This document shows, in pieces, positions 52,436-64,000 of a stretch of DNA of 64,000 bases. The stretch is taken from contig JAUQXA010000018.1 in assembly GCA_030834895.1 (NCBI GenBank), positions 372,001-436,000 on the forward strand, written 5' to 3'. Made by a program: the position numbers and the translations under genes. Position 1 is the stretch's first letter. Each line of letters opens with the position of its first letter. Origin of the DNA: Anaerolineales bacterium. GTDB lineage: Bacteria > Chloroflexota > Anaerolineae > Anaerolineales > Villigracilaceae. The notes below the pieces were generated by a model, which made no database searches, was not told where the DNA came from, and saw nothing but the letters and a program-made list of their open reading frames with translations.

Positions 52436-52870
52436 ATGAACAATTCAAAATCAAGAAGCCTGCCTCTTTCCAAGCGCGGCATGAATTTCGAAACCCTGAT
52501 GTGGTACTTCACGCGGCTTTCTGCGCTGGCAATGTATGCCCTGATTCTCTTCGCGTTGATTGGCGCGTTGGTCATGGGTGCCCGCAACCAGATGAACTTT
52601 GCCGACGTGATGCGCTGGGGGTTCATGCCGAACTCAACCCACGTTCAAAGCACCGACGTTCCCGACCTTGCTCCCTGGGCTACGTACTTCTGGCGGGCGG
52701 TTGCCAGCATCCTGCTTTTTGTCGCTTCCTCGCACGGTGTCCATGGGCTGGTGGTCATCGCCGACGATTACATCCCAGGCGCGGGCGCGCGGAAAATCGT
52801 CCGCCTGTTGAGCATCGTTATGCTGGCTTCGGTCACCGTTATTGGGGTGTACGTGCTCTGGACTTCGTAA
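52436..52870 (+). CDS. sdhD: Succinate dehydrogenase membrane anchor SdhD-like subunit
   Basis: 144 residues, three transmembrane helices. A His in SSHGVHGLVVIADDYIP on the second helix may be the haem or quinone-site ligand. It starts 1 nt after the sdhC stop with GGGAGG as ribosome site. Sequence similarity to classical SdhD is low; assignment rests on position and topology. Confidence 0.8.
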   Translation: MNNSKSRSLPLSKRGMNFETLMWYFTRLSALAMYALILFALIGALVMGARNQMNFADVMRWGFMPNSTHVQSTDVPDLAPWATYFWRAVASILLFVASSHGVHGLVVIADDYIPGAGARKIVRLLSIVMLASVTVIGVYVLWTS

Positions 52871-52874
52871 AATC

Positions 52875-52930
52875 AGACAATAGACGATGGACCGCGGACG
52901 ATGGTCAACGGTCTATCGTCCATCGTCATT
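52875..52930. repeat. 7-bp repeat hairpin, GACGATGGACC family (copy 3)
   Basis: AGACAAT, AGACGAT, GGACCGC, GGACGAT then GGTCAAC, GGTCTAT, CGTCCAT, CGTCATT: eight 7-mers in phase between sdhD and the sdhA ribosome site. Confidence 0.85.
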
Positions 52931-52942
52931 CAGGAGTAATTC

Positions 52943-54736
52943 ATGGCAAAAACTCATCAATTTGACGTGGTCGTAGTCGGAGCGGGGGGCGCGGGTCTCA
53001 TGGCTGGTTTGTACGCCTCCAGGACGGCGAAGACCGCGGTGATTAGCAAGTTATACCCAACCCGTTCCCATACGGGTGCGGCGCAGGGCGGTATCGGCGC
53101 GGCGCTTGGCAGTATCGAAGAAGACAAACCCGAATGGCATACCTATGACACGGTCAAGGGTTCCGATTACCTCGGTGACCAGGATGCCATCGAGTTCATG
53201 TGCGAAGAGGCGATCAACGCTGTATATGAACTCGAACACATGGGCTTGCCCTTCGACCGAACTCCCGACGGCAAAATTTCCCAGCGTCCGTTTGGCGGAC
53301 ACACCAACAATGTGACGGGCAAACCTGTCCGCCGCGCGGCTCACGCCGCCGACCGCACGGGTCACATGATTCTGCAAACGCTGTACCAGCAGTGCTTGAA
53401 GAACAAGGTCAACTTCTTCGATGAATTCCAGGTGCTGGATTTCATTCAAGTAAATGGAAAGACTGCGGGTGTGGTGGCGGTGGAACTTTCGACAGGCGAA
53501 CTGCACGTCATCCATGCCAAGGCAGTGATCTTTGCCACGGGCGGACATGGTCGCATCTTCGAGGTGACTTCCAATGCCTATGCTTACACTGGCGACGGCG
53601 CGGCGATTCTCCTCCGTCACGGCATCCCGCTTGAAGACATGGAATTCTTCCAGTTCCATCCGACGGGCATTTACAAACTCGGCATCCTTATCACCGAGGC
53701 GGTGCGCGGCGAAGGCGGTGTCCTCATCAACGGCGCGGGCGAACGTTTCATGCCGAAGTACGCGCCGAGCGTGAAGGACCTTGCCTCGCGCGACGTCGTC
53801 TCCCGCGCAATCTATACCGAAATCAAGGAAGGTCGCGGGGCGAATGGAGCGAATTATGTCTATTTGGATATCCGCCCCGAGTCGGTCATCAAGTATGCGG
53901 CGTTGGATGGACGCACCAATCCCGATGGAACTCCCTACACCATCACGGGCGAACAGGTACTGGCGAAGCTCCCCGACATCGTTGACTTCTGCCGCGTCTA
54001 CCTCGGAGTTGATCCTGTGACCCAGATGATGCCCATCCAACCGACGGCGCACTACACGATGGGCGGCATCCCCACCAACAAATTTGGCGAAGTGGTCATC
54101 GACGATAAAAACACGCCCTTCCCTGGATTGTATGCCGCGGGTGAATGTGCCTGTGTTTCGGTTCATGGCGGAAACCGTTTGGGAACAAACTCCCTGCTCG
54201 ACCTGGTGGTCTTTGGCAAGTACGCGGGACTCAAGGCGGCGGAATACGCAAATCAAACCGACTTTGCGCCCCTGCCTGCCGAAGCAGAATCAGTCTCGAA
54301 GGCGCAGTTCGAAACCCTGAAGAACGGTTCGGGCGGAGAAAACGTCTTCAAGCTGTCCAACGAGTTGAAGAAGGTCATGTTTGCCGATGTGGGCATTTAT
54401 CGCAACGAGAAAGACATGGCGTCGGCGCTGGAGAAAGTCCGCGAGTTGAAGTCGCGCTTCAAGGAAATCAAGGTGGCGGATACCGGCAGGATTTTCAACA
54501 CCGAGCTTTTGAACGCCTGGGAACTCGGCAACATGCTTGAAATTGCGGAAGTGATTGCGGCGAGCGCCCTTAACCGCAAGGAATCCCGCGGCGGACATTC
54601 GCGTGAAGATTATCCCAACCGCGACGATGCAAACTGGCTCAAACACACGTTGACCTGGAACAGGAACGGCAAGATCGAGATCGGTTACAAGCCAGTGACG
54701 ATCACAAAACATCAACCCAAGGCGCGTGTTTATTAA
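52943..54736 (+). CDS. sdhA: Succinate dehydrogenase flavoprotein subunit SdhA
   Basis: 597 residues. The dinucleotide fold [14 protein letters not shown] (about 9-22) and H43 in SHTGAAQGG (covalent FAD link) are present. The catalytic segment FQFHPTGIY, the active-site Arg region ([21 protein letters not shown]) and [13 protein letters not shown] follow. It oxidises succinate to fumarate. AGGAGT precedes the ATG. The gene belongs to sdhCDAB. Confidence 0.97.
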   Translation: MAKTHQFDVVVVGAGGAGLMAGLYASRTAKTAVISKLYPTRSHTGAAQGGIGAALGSIEEDKPEWHTYDTVKGSDYLGDQDAIEFMCEEAINAVYELEHMGLPFDRTPDGKISQRPFGGHTNNVTGKPVRRAAHAADRTGHMILQTLYQQCLKNKVNFFDEFQVLDFIQVNGKTAGVVAVELSTGELHVIHAKAVIFATGGHGRIFEVTSNAYAYTGDGAAILLRHGIPLEDMEFFQFHPTGIYKLGILITEAVRGEGGVLINGAGERFMPKYAPSVKDLASRDVVSRAIYTEIKEGRGANGANYVYLDIRPESVIKYAALDGRTNPDGTPYTITGEQVLAKLPDIVDFCRVYLGVDPVTQMMPIQPTAHYTMGGIPTNKFGEVVIDDKNTPFPGLYAAGECACVSVHGGNRLGTNSLLDLVVFGKYAGLKAAEYANQTDFAPLPAEAESVSKAQFETLKNGSGGENVFKLSNELKKVMFADVGIYRNEKDMASALEKVRELKSRFKEIKVADTGRIFNTELLNAWELGNMLEIAEVIAASALNRKESRGGHSREDYPNRDDANWLKHTLTWNRNGKIEIGYKPVTITKHQPKARVY

Positions 54737-54745
54737 GAGGCGAGC

Positions 54746-55453
54746 ATGGAAATTACACTCAAAGTTTTCCGATATAACCCTGAGAAAGACAAGCGCGGGC
54801 ATTACGAAGTTTACAAAGTCGAAGGCACCGAGAACGACCGCGTGCTGGACCTGCTCGAATATATCAAGGGCAATTACGACGGGACGTTGTCCTTCCGCCG
54901 TTCGTGCGCGCATGGTGTTTGCGGTTCGGATGCCATCCGCATCAACGGGCGCAACATGCTGGCATGCAAGACCCTTGTCCGCGACGTGGGGGAGAAGATC
55001 ACCGTGGAACCCGTGCTTGGCTTGAAGATCGTCAAAGACTTGATTGTGGATATGGAGCCGTTCTTCGATAATTACAAAGCCGTACTTCCGTATTTCATTA
55101 ACAACTCGCCGTTGCCCGAAAACGGACGCGAACGCCTGCAAAGTATCGAAGCCCGCGCCCGCTTCGATGAGACGACCAAGTGCATTTTGTGCGCCTGCTG
55201 CACCACGTCCTGTCCCTCGTACTGGGCGAACGGCAACTATTACGGTCCTGCTGCGATTGTCACCGCCCACCGCTTTATCTTCGATGACCGCGACGAAGCC
55301 GCCTCGGAGCGATTGCAAATCCTGAGCGAGACCGACGGCATTGCCCGCTGTCACACCGCGTATAACTGCACCGAAGCCTGTCCACGCGAGATCAAGATCA
55401 CGAGGGTGATTGGTGAAGTCAAGATGGCGATGGTGACGGGAAAGCTGGATTAA
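54746..55453 (+). CDS. sdhB: Succinate dehydrogenase iron-sulphur subunit SdhB
   Basis: 235 residues. Cluster sites: [2Fe-2S] SCAHGVCGSDAI...LAC (about 54-78), [4Fe-4S] CILCACCTTSCP (about 147-158) and [3Fe-4S] CHTAYNCTEACP (about 200-211). The second position of the third site is not Cys (CxxxxxC), as expected for [3Fe-4S]. It passes electrons from FAD to quinone. Confidence 0.96.
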   Translation: MEITLKVFRYNPEKDKRGHYEVYKVEGTENDRVLDLLEYIKGNYDGTLSFRRSCAHGVCGSDAIRINGRNMLACKTLVRDVGEKITVEPVLGLKIVKDLIVDMEPFFDNYKAVLPYFINNSPLPENGRERLQSIEARARFDETTKCILCACCTTSCPSYWANGNYYGPAAIVTAHRFIFDDRDEAASERLQILSETDGIARCHTAYNCTEACPREIKITRVIGEVKMAMVTGKLD

Positions 55454-55481
55454 GTTTGGTGGTTGGTAATTAGTAATTGGT
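55454..55481. repeat. 7-bp phased repeat after sdhB
   Basis: GTTTGGT, GGTTGGT, AATTAGT, AATTGGT run from the base after the sdhB stop to the first base pair of the terminator. Same word family as 37404-37452. Confidence 0.7.
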
Positions 55482-55514
55482 AAACCGCGTCTGAAAAGAT
55501 GCGGTTTATTTTTT
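55482..55514 (+). terminator. Terminator of the sdh operon
   Basis: A 10-bp stem (55482-55491 with 55498-55507, one G-U pair) around a short A-rich loop, followed by ATTTTTTAT. Confidence 0.85.
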
Positions 55515-55516
55515 AT

Positions 55517-55628
55517 CAGGACTTTCGCTTGTCATTCTGAGCAGAGCGAAGAATCTCTGTTTTCAGGGGTAGAGACCCTTTGCTAACGCTCTGGGCGACA
55601 TAAAAAACGCGGCTGAGCGAAAGTCCTG
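55517..55628. repeat. 112-bp imperfect palindrome with 13-bp perfect ends (MITE-like)
   Basis: CAGGACTTTCGCT (55517-55529) is the exact reverse complement of 55616-55628. Inside, GTCATTCTGAGCAGAGCGAA is matched imperfectly by the right half, so the whole unit folds on itself. It contains no gene. The GTCATTCTGAG-type core is known as a common dispersed sequence in bacterial genomes. Confidence 0.75.
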
Positions 55629-55645
55629 TTTATGAAGGAGAAAAC

Positions 55646-56488
55646 ATGGAAGTCTTAAAGTTAGCAGCATTTTCCCGTGATGGAGAGGGTGGGAATCCTG
55701 CTGGTGTGGCGTTTTGTGACGAAATGCCAATGGACCAGGAAATGTTGAAGATCGCCAAAGAGATTGGCTATTCTGAAACGGCGTTTTTGGTGAAGCAAGC
55801 GGACGGCTGGCGAGTCCGCTATTTTGCGCCGGAGATGGAAGTCCCATTTTGTGGTCACGCTACCATTGCACTGGGAGCGGCATTGGGTGAACGTTTTGGC
55901 GAGGGCGAATACAAACTGTTTTTGAATCAGAGCGAGATCAGTGTCCGCGCGGAAAGATCAGACCAGGGAATGGTTGCAACGCTCCAATCTCCAGGGACGT
56001 TCTCGGAAGAAGCGCCGAAAGAGTATGTGGATAAAATCCTCGAAGCGTTTCATTTGATGCGCGCCGACCTTGACCCTGCCTTTCCAATCCGATTTGCCTC
56101 TGCGGGCGCCAAACATCTCATATTAGTTTTGAAAAACCGAAAGACGCTTGCAGAAATGAGATATGATTTTGAGAAAGTAAAGTTGCTCATGCTGGATAAG
56201 AATCTGATCACCGTCAGTCTGCTCTGGCAGGAATCAGATGATGTGTTCCATTCCCGAAACGCGTTTGCTGCGGGCGGAGTCTATGAAGACCCAGCGACTG
56301 GCGCGGCTGCGGCGGCTTTGGCTGGTTATCTGCGGGATATTGGGTGGAAGGGGAAAAGCACCTTCACCATCTTACAGGGAGAGGACATGGGGATGCCTTC
56401 CCGCTTGGCGGTCAAGTTTGGACCAAAGTCCGGCGAGAGTGTGTTCGTTGGTGGGGAAACACGCCATATTTTGGATGTCAGTAAATAA
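55646..56488 (+). CDS. PhzF-family isomerase/epimerase-like protein
   Basis: 280 residues with the two-lobed diaminopimelate-epimerase-like fold. GNPAGV (about 15-20), catalytic-type Glu in SETAFLV (about 45), CGHATIALG (about 70-78) and DPATGAAAAALAGYL (about 213-227) are the PhzF signatures. The physiological substrate is unknown. GAAGGAG precedes the ATG. Confidence 0.92.
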   Translation: MEVLKLAAFSRDGEGGNPAGVAFCDEMPMDQEMLKIAKEIGYSETAFLVKQADGWRVRYFAPEMEVPFCGHATIALGAALGERFGEGEYKLFLNQSEISVRAERSDQGMVATLQSPGTFSEEAPKEYVDKILEAFHLMRADLDPAFPIRFASAGAKHLILVLKNRKTLAEMRYDFEKVKLLMLDKNLITVSLLWQESDDVFHSRNAFAAGGVYEDPATGAAAAALAGYLRDIGWKGKSTFTILQGEDMGMPSRLAVKFGPKSGESVFVGGETRHILDVSK

Positions 56489-56510
56489 CGTATGGTTTAA
56501 TCGGAATAAA

Positions 56511-56554
56511 GGAAACGAAAAGTCGGAGCCGAGCAGCTCCGACTTTTCGTTTCC
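56511..56554. terminator. Bidirectional terminator, 19-bp perfect stem
   Basis: 56511-56529 pairs perfectly with 56536-56554 around a 6-nt loop. It separates the convergent PhzF and isocitrate dehydrogenase genes, with TTTTCGTTT on both strands. Confidence 0.9.
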
Positions 56555-56562
56555 AAGATGAC

Positions 56563-58125
56563 TTATTTCTTGGTTCTCTTTGCGGGCTTCTTTACAACCT
56601 TTTTGATTGGCTTCTTCGTCGCAGGCTTTTTGGTTACTATTTTTTTGGAAACTGCTTTCTTGCTTTTGGAGGTGGCAACGGTTTTCTTCGCGGCGACCTT
56701 TGGCTTTTGAATTTCAACCTTTTTATCCATCCACTTGATGATTGCATCGCCAAACTCAGAGCATTTGATCTCCTTGGCGCCATCCATCAGGCGGGCAAAA
56801 TCATAGGTGACAGTCTTGGCAGCGACAGCGCCTTCCATACCTTTGATGATCAGGTCGGCTGCTTCGGTCCAACCCATGTAACGCAGCATCATCTCACCGG
56901 AAAGGACGACCGAACCGGGGTTTACCTTGTCCAGGTCCGCATACTTTGGTGCAGTTCCGTGTGTGGCTTCGAAAATGGCATGACCTGTCTCATAGTTGAT
57001 GTTTGCACCCGGAGCAATGCCGATCCCGCCGACCTGGGCCGCGATCGCATCGGAAATGTAATCGCCGTTCAGGTTCATGGTGGCGATCACATCGTAGTCG
57101 CGTGGGCGAATGAGCACAAATTGCAGAGACACATCGGCGATCGAATCCTTAATCAGCAATTTCTTCTTCCATTGTCCGTTGCCGTGGGTATCCCATAGTT
57201 TCAGCGCCTCCTCCACTTCGTGTTTGATGTCGCCCTGCTGGGCGGGGCTCATCATGTCGAAGCCGGGGTCGATCATCTTGGCATTCTCTTCCGCGCTTAG
57301 GTCGGGATTGGCTTCCTTGTTGCCGAGGATCCAGCTCTCGCGCTCGGTAACGATCTGGCCGCGGAATTCCCGCTTGGCGAGTCTGTAGCCCCAATCCTTG
57401 AATGCGCCTTCGGTGTATTTCATGATGTTCCCTTTGTGGACAAGGTTGACGTTCTTCCGTTTGTTCTCCAACGCCCATTTGATCGTATCCCGGACAAGGC
57501 GCTCGGTGCCCTCAACCGAGATGGGCTTCAAGCCCATGGCGGCAGTTTCGGGGAAGCGGATCTTTTTATAATCCTTGGGGAAGGCTTCCTTGTACATCGC
57601 CATGAACTTCTTGTTGTCCTCTGTCCCGTACGGGTACTCGATGCCGGTGTAGATGTCCTCCGTGTTCTCGCGGAAAACCACCATGTTCACGTATTCCGGA
57701 TGTTTCATGGGGGAGGGGACGCCGTTGAAGTAGCGGATTGGACGCATACAAACGTATAAGTCAAGCAGTTGACGAAGGGCAACATTTAGTGAGCGGATGC
57801 CGCCGCCGATGGGCGTTGTGAGTGGACCTTTGATTCCAACCAGGAATTCCTTGAAAGCTTTCTCGGTCTCATCCGGCAGCCAGCTATTGAACATCTTGAA
57901 CGACTTCTCGCCCGCGTACACTTCCATCCAGTGGATTTTTCGTTTGCCGCCGTAAGCCTTTTCCACTGCCGCATCGATTACACGTACCGATGCGCGCCAG
58001 ATGTCGCGCCCAGTCCCGTCGCCTTCCACGAACGGGATGATTGGGTTGTCAGGGATGTTGAGCTTCCCATTTTCAATCGAGATTTTTGCCCCACCCTGGG
58101 GGACCTTCACATTTGTATATGACAT
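56563..58125 (-). CDS. icd: Isocitrate dehydrogenase (NADP type) with lysine-rich C-terminal tail
   Basis: 520 residues. The catalytic core matches bacterial Icd: [11 protein letters not shown], the substrate Ser/Arg loop [45 protein letters not shown] and [11 protein letters not shown] with KYAD. From about residue 469 a tail of about 52 residues follows, made mostly of Lys, Ala, Pro, Val and Thr ([16 protein letters not shown]), like histone H1 tails. Normal Icd ends before it. AAAGGAGAG lies before ATG 58125; the upstream frame to 58299 crosses the promoter and is rejected. Confidence 0.94.
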   Translation of the reverse strand: MSYTNVKVPQGGAKISIENGKLNIPDNPIIPFVEGDGTGRDIWRASVRVIDAAVEKAYGGKRKIHWMEVYAGEKSFKMFNSWLPDETEKAFKEFLVGIKGPLTTPIGGGIRSLNVALRQLLDLYVCMRPIRYFNGVPSPMKHPEYVNMVVFRENTEDIYTGIEYPYGTEDNKKFMAMYKEAFPKDYKKIRFPETAAMGLKPISVEGTERLVRDTIKWALENKRKNVNLVHKGNIMKYTEGAFKDWGYRLAKREFRGQIVTERESWILGNKEANPDLSAEENAKMIDPGFDMMSPAQQGDIKHEVEEALKLWDTHGNGQWKKKLLIKDSIADVSLQFVLIRPRDYDVIATMNLNGDYISDAIAAQVGGIGIAPGANINYETGHAIFEATHGTAPKYADLDKVNPGSVVLSGEMMLRYMGWTEAADLIIKGMEGAVAAKTVTYDFARLMDGAKEIKCSEFGDAIIKWMDKKVEIQKPKVAAKKTVATSKSKKAVSKKIVTKKPATKKPIKKVVKKPAKRTKK

Positions 58126-58232
58126 CTGCTTCTCTCCTTTGGCTTGTTTTAATGGATTATAACAGCGGAAGACCGACTCGTTGCCGCATCCGGTAGTTGT
58201 CGCGGTCTTTGCCATTTGCATGTAAAAATTCC

Positions 58233-58261
58233 TTGACTCGCGCTCCCGTCCTGCGTATAAT
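58233..58261 (+). promoter_or_regulatory. Sigma70 promoter of rpoC
   Basis: TTGACT (58233-58238) and TATAAT (58256-58261) with exactly 17 nt between. The start near 58268 gives a leader of about 145 nt. Confidence 0.8.
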
Positions 58262-58296
58262 TGTACTGTTGGATAAAAAAAGCCGAGTACACACAG

Positions 58297-58343
58297 CAAG
58301 CGCTTGAGGAAATTCCTCGAAGCGCTTGCCTTTGTTTGTCTCT
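58297..58343 (+). promoter_or_regulatory. Hairpin in the rpoC leader (possible attenuator)
   Basis: CAAGCGCTTGAGG (58297-58309) pairs with 58315-58328 with one bulged base, followed by CCTTTGTTTG. It could be an attenuator of rpoC; the T run is broken, so termination would be partial. Confidence 0.5.
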
Positions 58344-58412
58344 GACATAGAGCGACTATGCGCTATGCAGGGATTTCTCGAGAAGCACTTTATATTTTGA
58401 GGAGAGTACCCA

Positions 58413-62663
<4,251 letters not shown>

Positions 62664-62707
62664 CTTTGGAATCCGATAGTTCGCTGTCAAATCACTCCAG
62701 ATATTTT

Positions 62708-62740
62708 AGAAGCGGTTCCATTGGAACCGCTTCTTGTATT
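62708..62740 (+). terminator. Terminator of rpoC
   Basis: AGAAGCGGTTCC pairs with GGAACCGCTTCT around ATT-type loop (62708-62734), followed by TGTATTTT. The promoter of the next gene starts directly after it. Confidence 0.85.
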
Positions 62741-62741
62741 T

Positions 62742-62747
62742 TATAAT
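62742..62747 (+). promoter_or_regulatory. -10 box before the methyltransferase-like gene (leaderless type)
   Basis: TATAAT ends 6 nt before the ATG at 62754. No Shine-Dalgarno is present. Confidence 0.55.
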
Positions 62748-62753
62748 TGCGGT

Positions 62754-63626
62754 ATGTCTGTGTATTTCACTTCAAAGAAACCAATGGGATTGCCCACACG
62801 TGGAAAGACTGCCTCGAACCGACTACGACGGGTGGACAACTTCATTCTGCTCTATGAGCCTTCACTTCTCACGCGGACGGAGGGTCGCTTTCGAGATGCC
62901 TTTTTCGTCGACCTGGGTTATGGCTTCGATGCCCGTACCACGCTCGAAAGTGCGGCGCGTTTCAGGCGCGTCAATCCAACCCTTTCCATTCTCGGTGTGG
63001 AGATTGATAAGGAAAGGGTTGAATCCGCAATGCCCTATGCGGATGCGATTACCCACTTTCGGGTAGGCGGATTCAACCTGCCGTTGCTGCCCGGCGAATC
63101 GGTGAGACTGATTCGTGCTTTCAACGTTCTACGTCAATATGAGGAGAAGGATTTTGCTCCCGCTTATGAAACCCTCGCCCGTCATGTTTTGCCTGGCGGG
63201 TTGATGATCGAAGGGACATCGAATCCGTTTGGCAGTCTTTGGGTTGCCAACCTGGCAAGAAAGATTTTGGAGTCTGACAGCTCACCCGCCCTGCGGGTGC
63301 TGTCAAACTCCCAGAAGCAAGCTTCCGGAGTCCGGAGTTGGAAAATGGAAGCGCTGGTTTTTAGCACCAATTTCCGCATGGGATTTGACATTACAGATTT
63401 CCAGGCAGTGCTGCCTAAAAATTACATTCACCATGTCTTGCAGGGTGAGTTGATTCATGATTTTCTGGAGGCATGGAAACGTTCCGCGGCGGAAACTTCC
63501 TCAGCAAAAACCTTTGGGGTGCGACAATGGTTTGCGGCTTCGGCAGAAAGCCTTGCCGCAAAAGGTTATAAAATTGACATCCACAAGAAATGGCTGACAA
63601 AAGGCTGGCTGATCTGGAATAAATAG
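62754..63626 (+). CDS. Class I SAM-dependent methyltransferase-like protein
   Basis: 290 residues. FVDLGYGFDARTTLESA (about 50-66) is a variant motif I (DxGxG), ILGVEIDKERVESA gives the acidic end of strand 2, and LIRAFNVLRQY the later loop. A lengthened C-terminal part (about 175-290) is not recognised. The target is unknown. ATG 62754 is chosen because the longer frame from 62721 crosses the terminator and -10 box. Probably leaderless. Confidence 0.7.
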   Translation: MSVYFTSKKPMGLPTRGKTASNRLRRVDNFILLYEPSLLTRTEGRFRDAFFVDLGYGFDARTTLESAARFRRVNPTLSILGVEIDKERVESAMPYADAITHFRVGGFNLPLLPGESVRLIRAFNVLRQYEEKDFAPAYETLARHVLPGGLMIEGTSNPFGSLWVANLARKILESDSSPALRVLSNSQKQASGVRSWKMEALVFSTNFRMGFDITDFQAVLPKNYIHHVLQGELIHDFLEAWKRSAAETSSAKTFGVRQWFAASAESLAAKGYKIDIHKKWLTKGWLIWNK

Positions 63627-63633
63627 GAAACTA

Positions 63634-64000
63634 ATGAAGAATTTTCCGAAAATACTTCTTCTGTTGCTCATTGTTTTATACGGGTGTGTCAGCACGCCTG
63701 TTGCTCCTAAACCTGAGCCGACCAGTGAAAAACTTGTGTTCAAAAATACTACAGTTAGCCTGACGTTTGATGACGGGGACGCGGATAATTTTTCGGTGCG
63801 TTCCGCCCTGACTGAAAACGGTTTGCATGCCACTTTCTATGTCGTGAGTGGGTTTACCAATACCAACGGTTATATGACTGATGAACAACTACGCGACTTG
63901 TATAACGATGGCAACGAAATCGGCGGGCATACGCTCAGCCATGTCAAACTTTCGGATGTGCGCGGCGAGGAACTAAAACGTGAAATCTGCCAGGATCGCT
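63634..64000 (+). CDS. Polysaccharide deacetylase lipoprotein (5' part)
   Basis: About 122 codons before the right edge. A signal peptide with lipobox VLYGC, a Pro-rich spacer, then the NodB homology domain: motif 1 SLTFDDGD (metal-binding Asp pair) and motif 2 GGHTLSH (the two His). It would remove acetyl groups from GlcNAc-type polymers outside the cell. AGGAAA lies before the ATG, 7 nt after the preceding stop. Confidence 0.9.
   Translation, partial: MKNFPKILLLLLIVLYGCVSTPVAPKPEPTSEKLVFKNTTVSLTFDDGDADNFSVRSALTENGLHATFYVVSGFTNTNGYMTDEQLRDLYNDGNEIGGHTLSHVKLSDVRGEELKREICQDR

Noticed and set aside
53051..54256. 401-codon frame antisense to sdhA
   Set aside because: It is the mirror frame of a clear SdhA gene with GC-rich third positions; no start signal and no known domain.
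54290..55354. 354-codon frame antisense to sdhA/sdhB
   Set aside because: Covers two real genes and the spacer between them, which a real gene would not do.
58126..58299. 58-residue N-terminal extension of isocitrate dehydrogenase
   Set aside because: AAAGGAGAG directly precedes ATG 58125, and the extension overlaps the rpoC promoter in opposite orientation.

Overview
The window reads as a chromosomal segment of a member of the Chloroflexota, most likely an Anaerolineae-type bacterium. This is inferred from the gene set and not proven. Supporting points are many oligopeptide ABC transporters with lipoprotein binding proteins, an FMN-riboswitch-controlled RibXY-type riboflavin ABC transporter (a type known from Chloroflexus), a b6-type cytochrome b with a separate subunit IV, moderate-to-high GC, and intergenic spacers filled with short phased repeats. 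It has no rRNA, no CRISPR array, no transposase and no phage genes.

Layout. 1-65: 5' end of mscL (minus). 329-6615: oligopeptide transporter operon 1 (ATPases dppD and dppF, binding protein, strong hairpin, permeases dppB and dppC). 6687-7475: membrane-anchored c-type cytochrome. 7546-17216: oligopeptide locus 2, whose two permeases and an M28-peptidase-like domain are fused into one 1176-residue protein, followed by two lipoprotein binding proteins and two ATPases. 17223-18311: response regulator. 18340-18413: tRNA-Gln(UUG). 18517-21133: glmU, cdd, recO. 21128-26004 (minus): acyltransferase, PHP phosphoesterase, a degraded MFS transporter remnant, two paralogous membrane TPR proteins. 26199-30124: surface protein, two SDR enzymes, GT-C-like membrane protein. 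30222-33311: T-box leader and valS. 33450-33635: ferredoxin. 33657-36631: FMN riboswitch and riboflavin transporter. 36643-44138: Pho regulon block (phoB, phoR, pstSCAB, arsC, phoU) with 11-bp-spaced Pho-box-like repeats before phoB and pstS. 44231-48583: a second Pst system (divergent pstB, then pstS, pstC, pstA, pstB). 48627-48971: FKBP isomerase. 49072-51642 (minus): Rieske, cytochrome b6 and subunit IV fused to two c-type haem domains. 52060-55453: succinate dehydrogenase sdhCDAB. 55646-58125: PhzF-like protein and isocitrate dehydrogenase with a histone-H1-like tail. 58413-62663: rpoC without rpoB next to it. 62754-64000: methyltransferase-like protein and the start of a polysaccharide deacetylase.

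How the parts work together. The Opp/Dpp loci supply peptides. Sdh, the Rieske/b6 complex, the c-cytochromes and isocitrate dehydrogenase make an aerobic-type respiratory and TCA core. The Pho block senses and imports phosphate and carries an arsenate reductase, which fits arsenate entry through Pst. Two RNA switches control valyl-tRNA synthetase (T-box) and riboflavin uptake (FMN).

Most unusual points: (1) the DppB-DppC-M28 triple fusion, whose M28 domain has lost catalytic and zinc residues; (2) intergenic spacers made of phased 7-bp or 8-bp degenerate repeats, often a direct block facing an inverted block, ending at or inside start and stop codons; (3) repeated TATAAT-like boxes 6-8 nt before start codons, implying leaderless mRNAs; (4) a valS T-box whose switch region contains two copies of a dispersed repeat.
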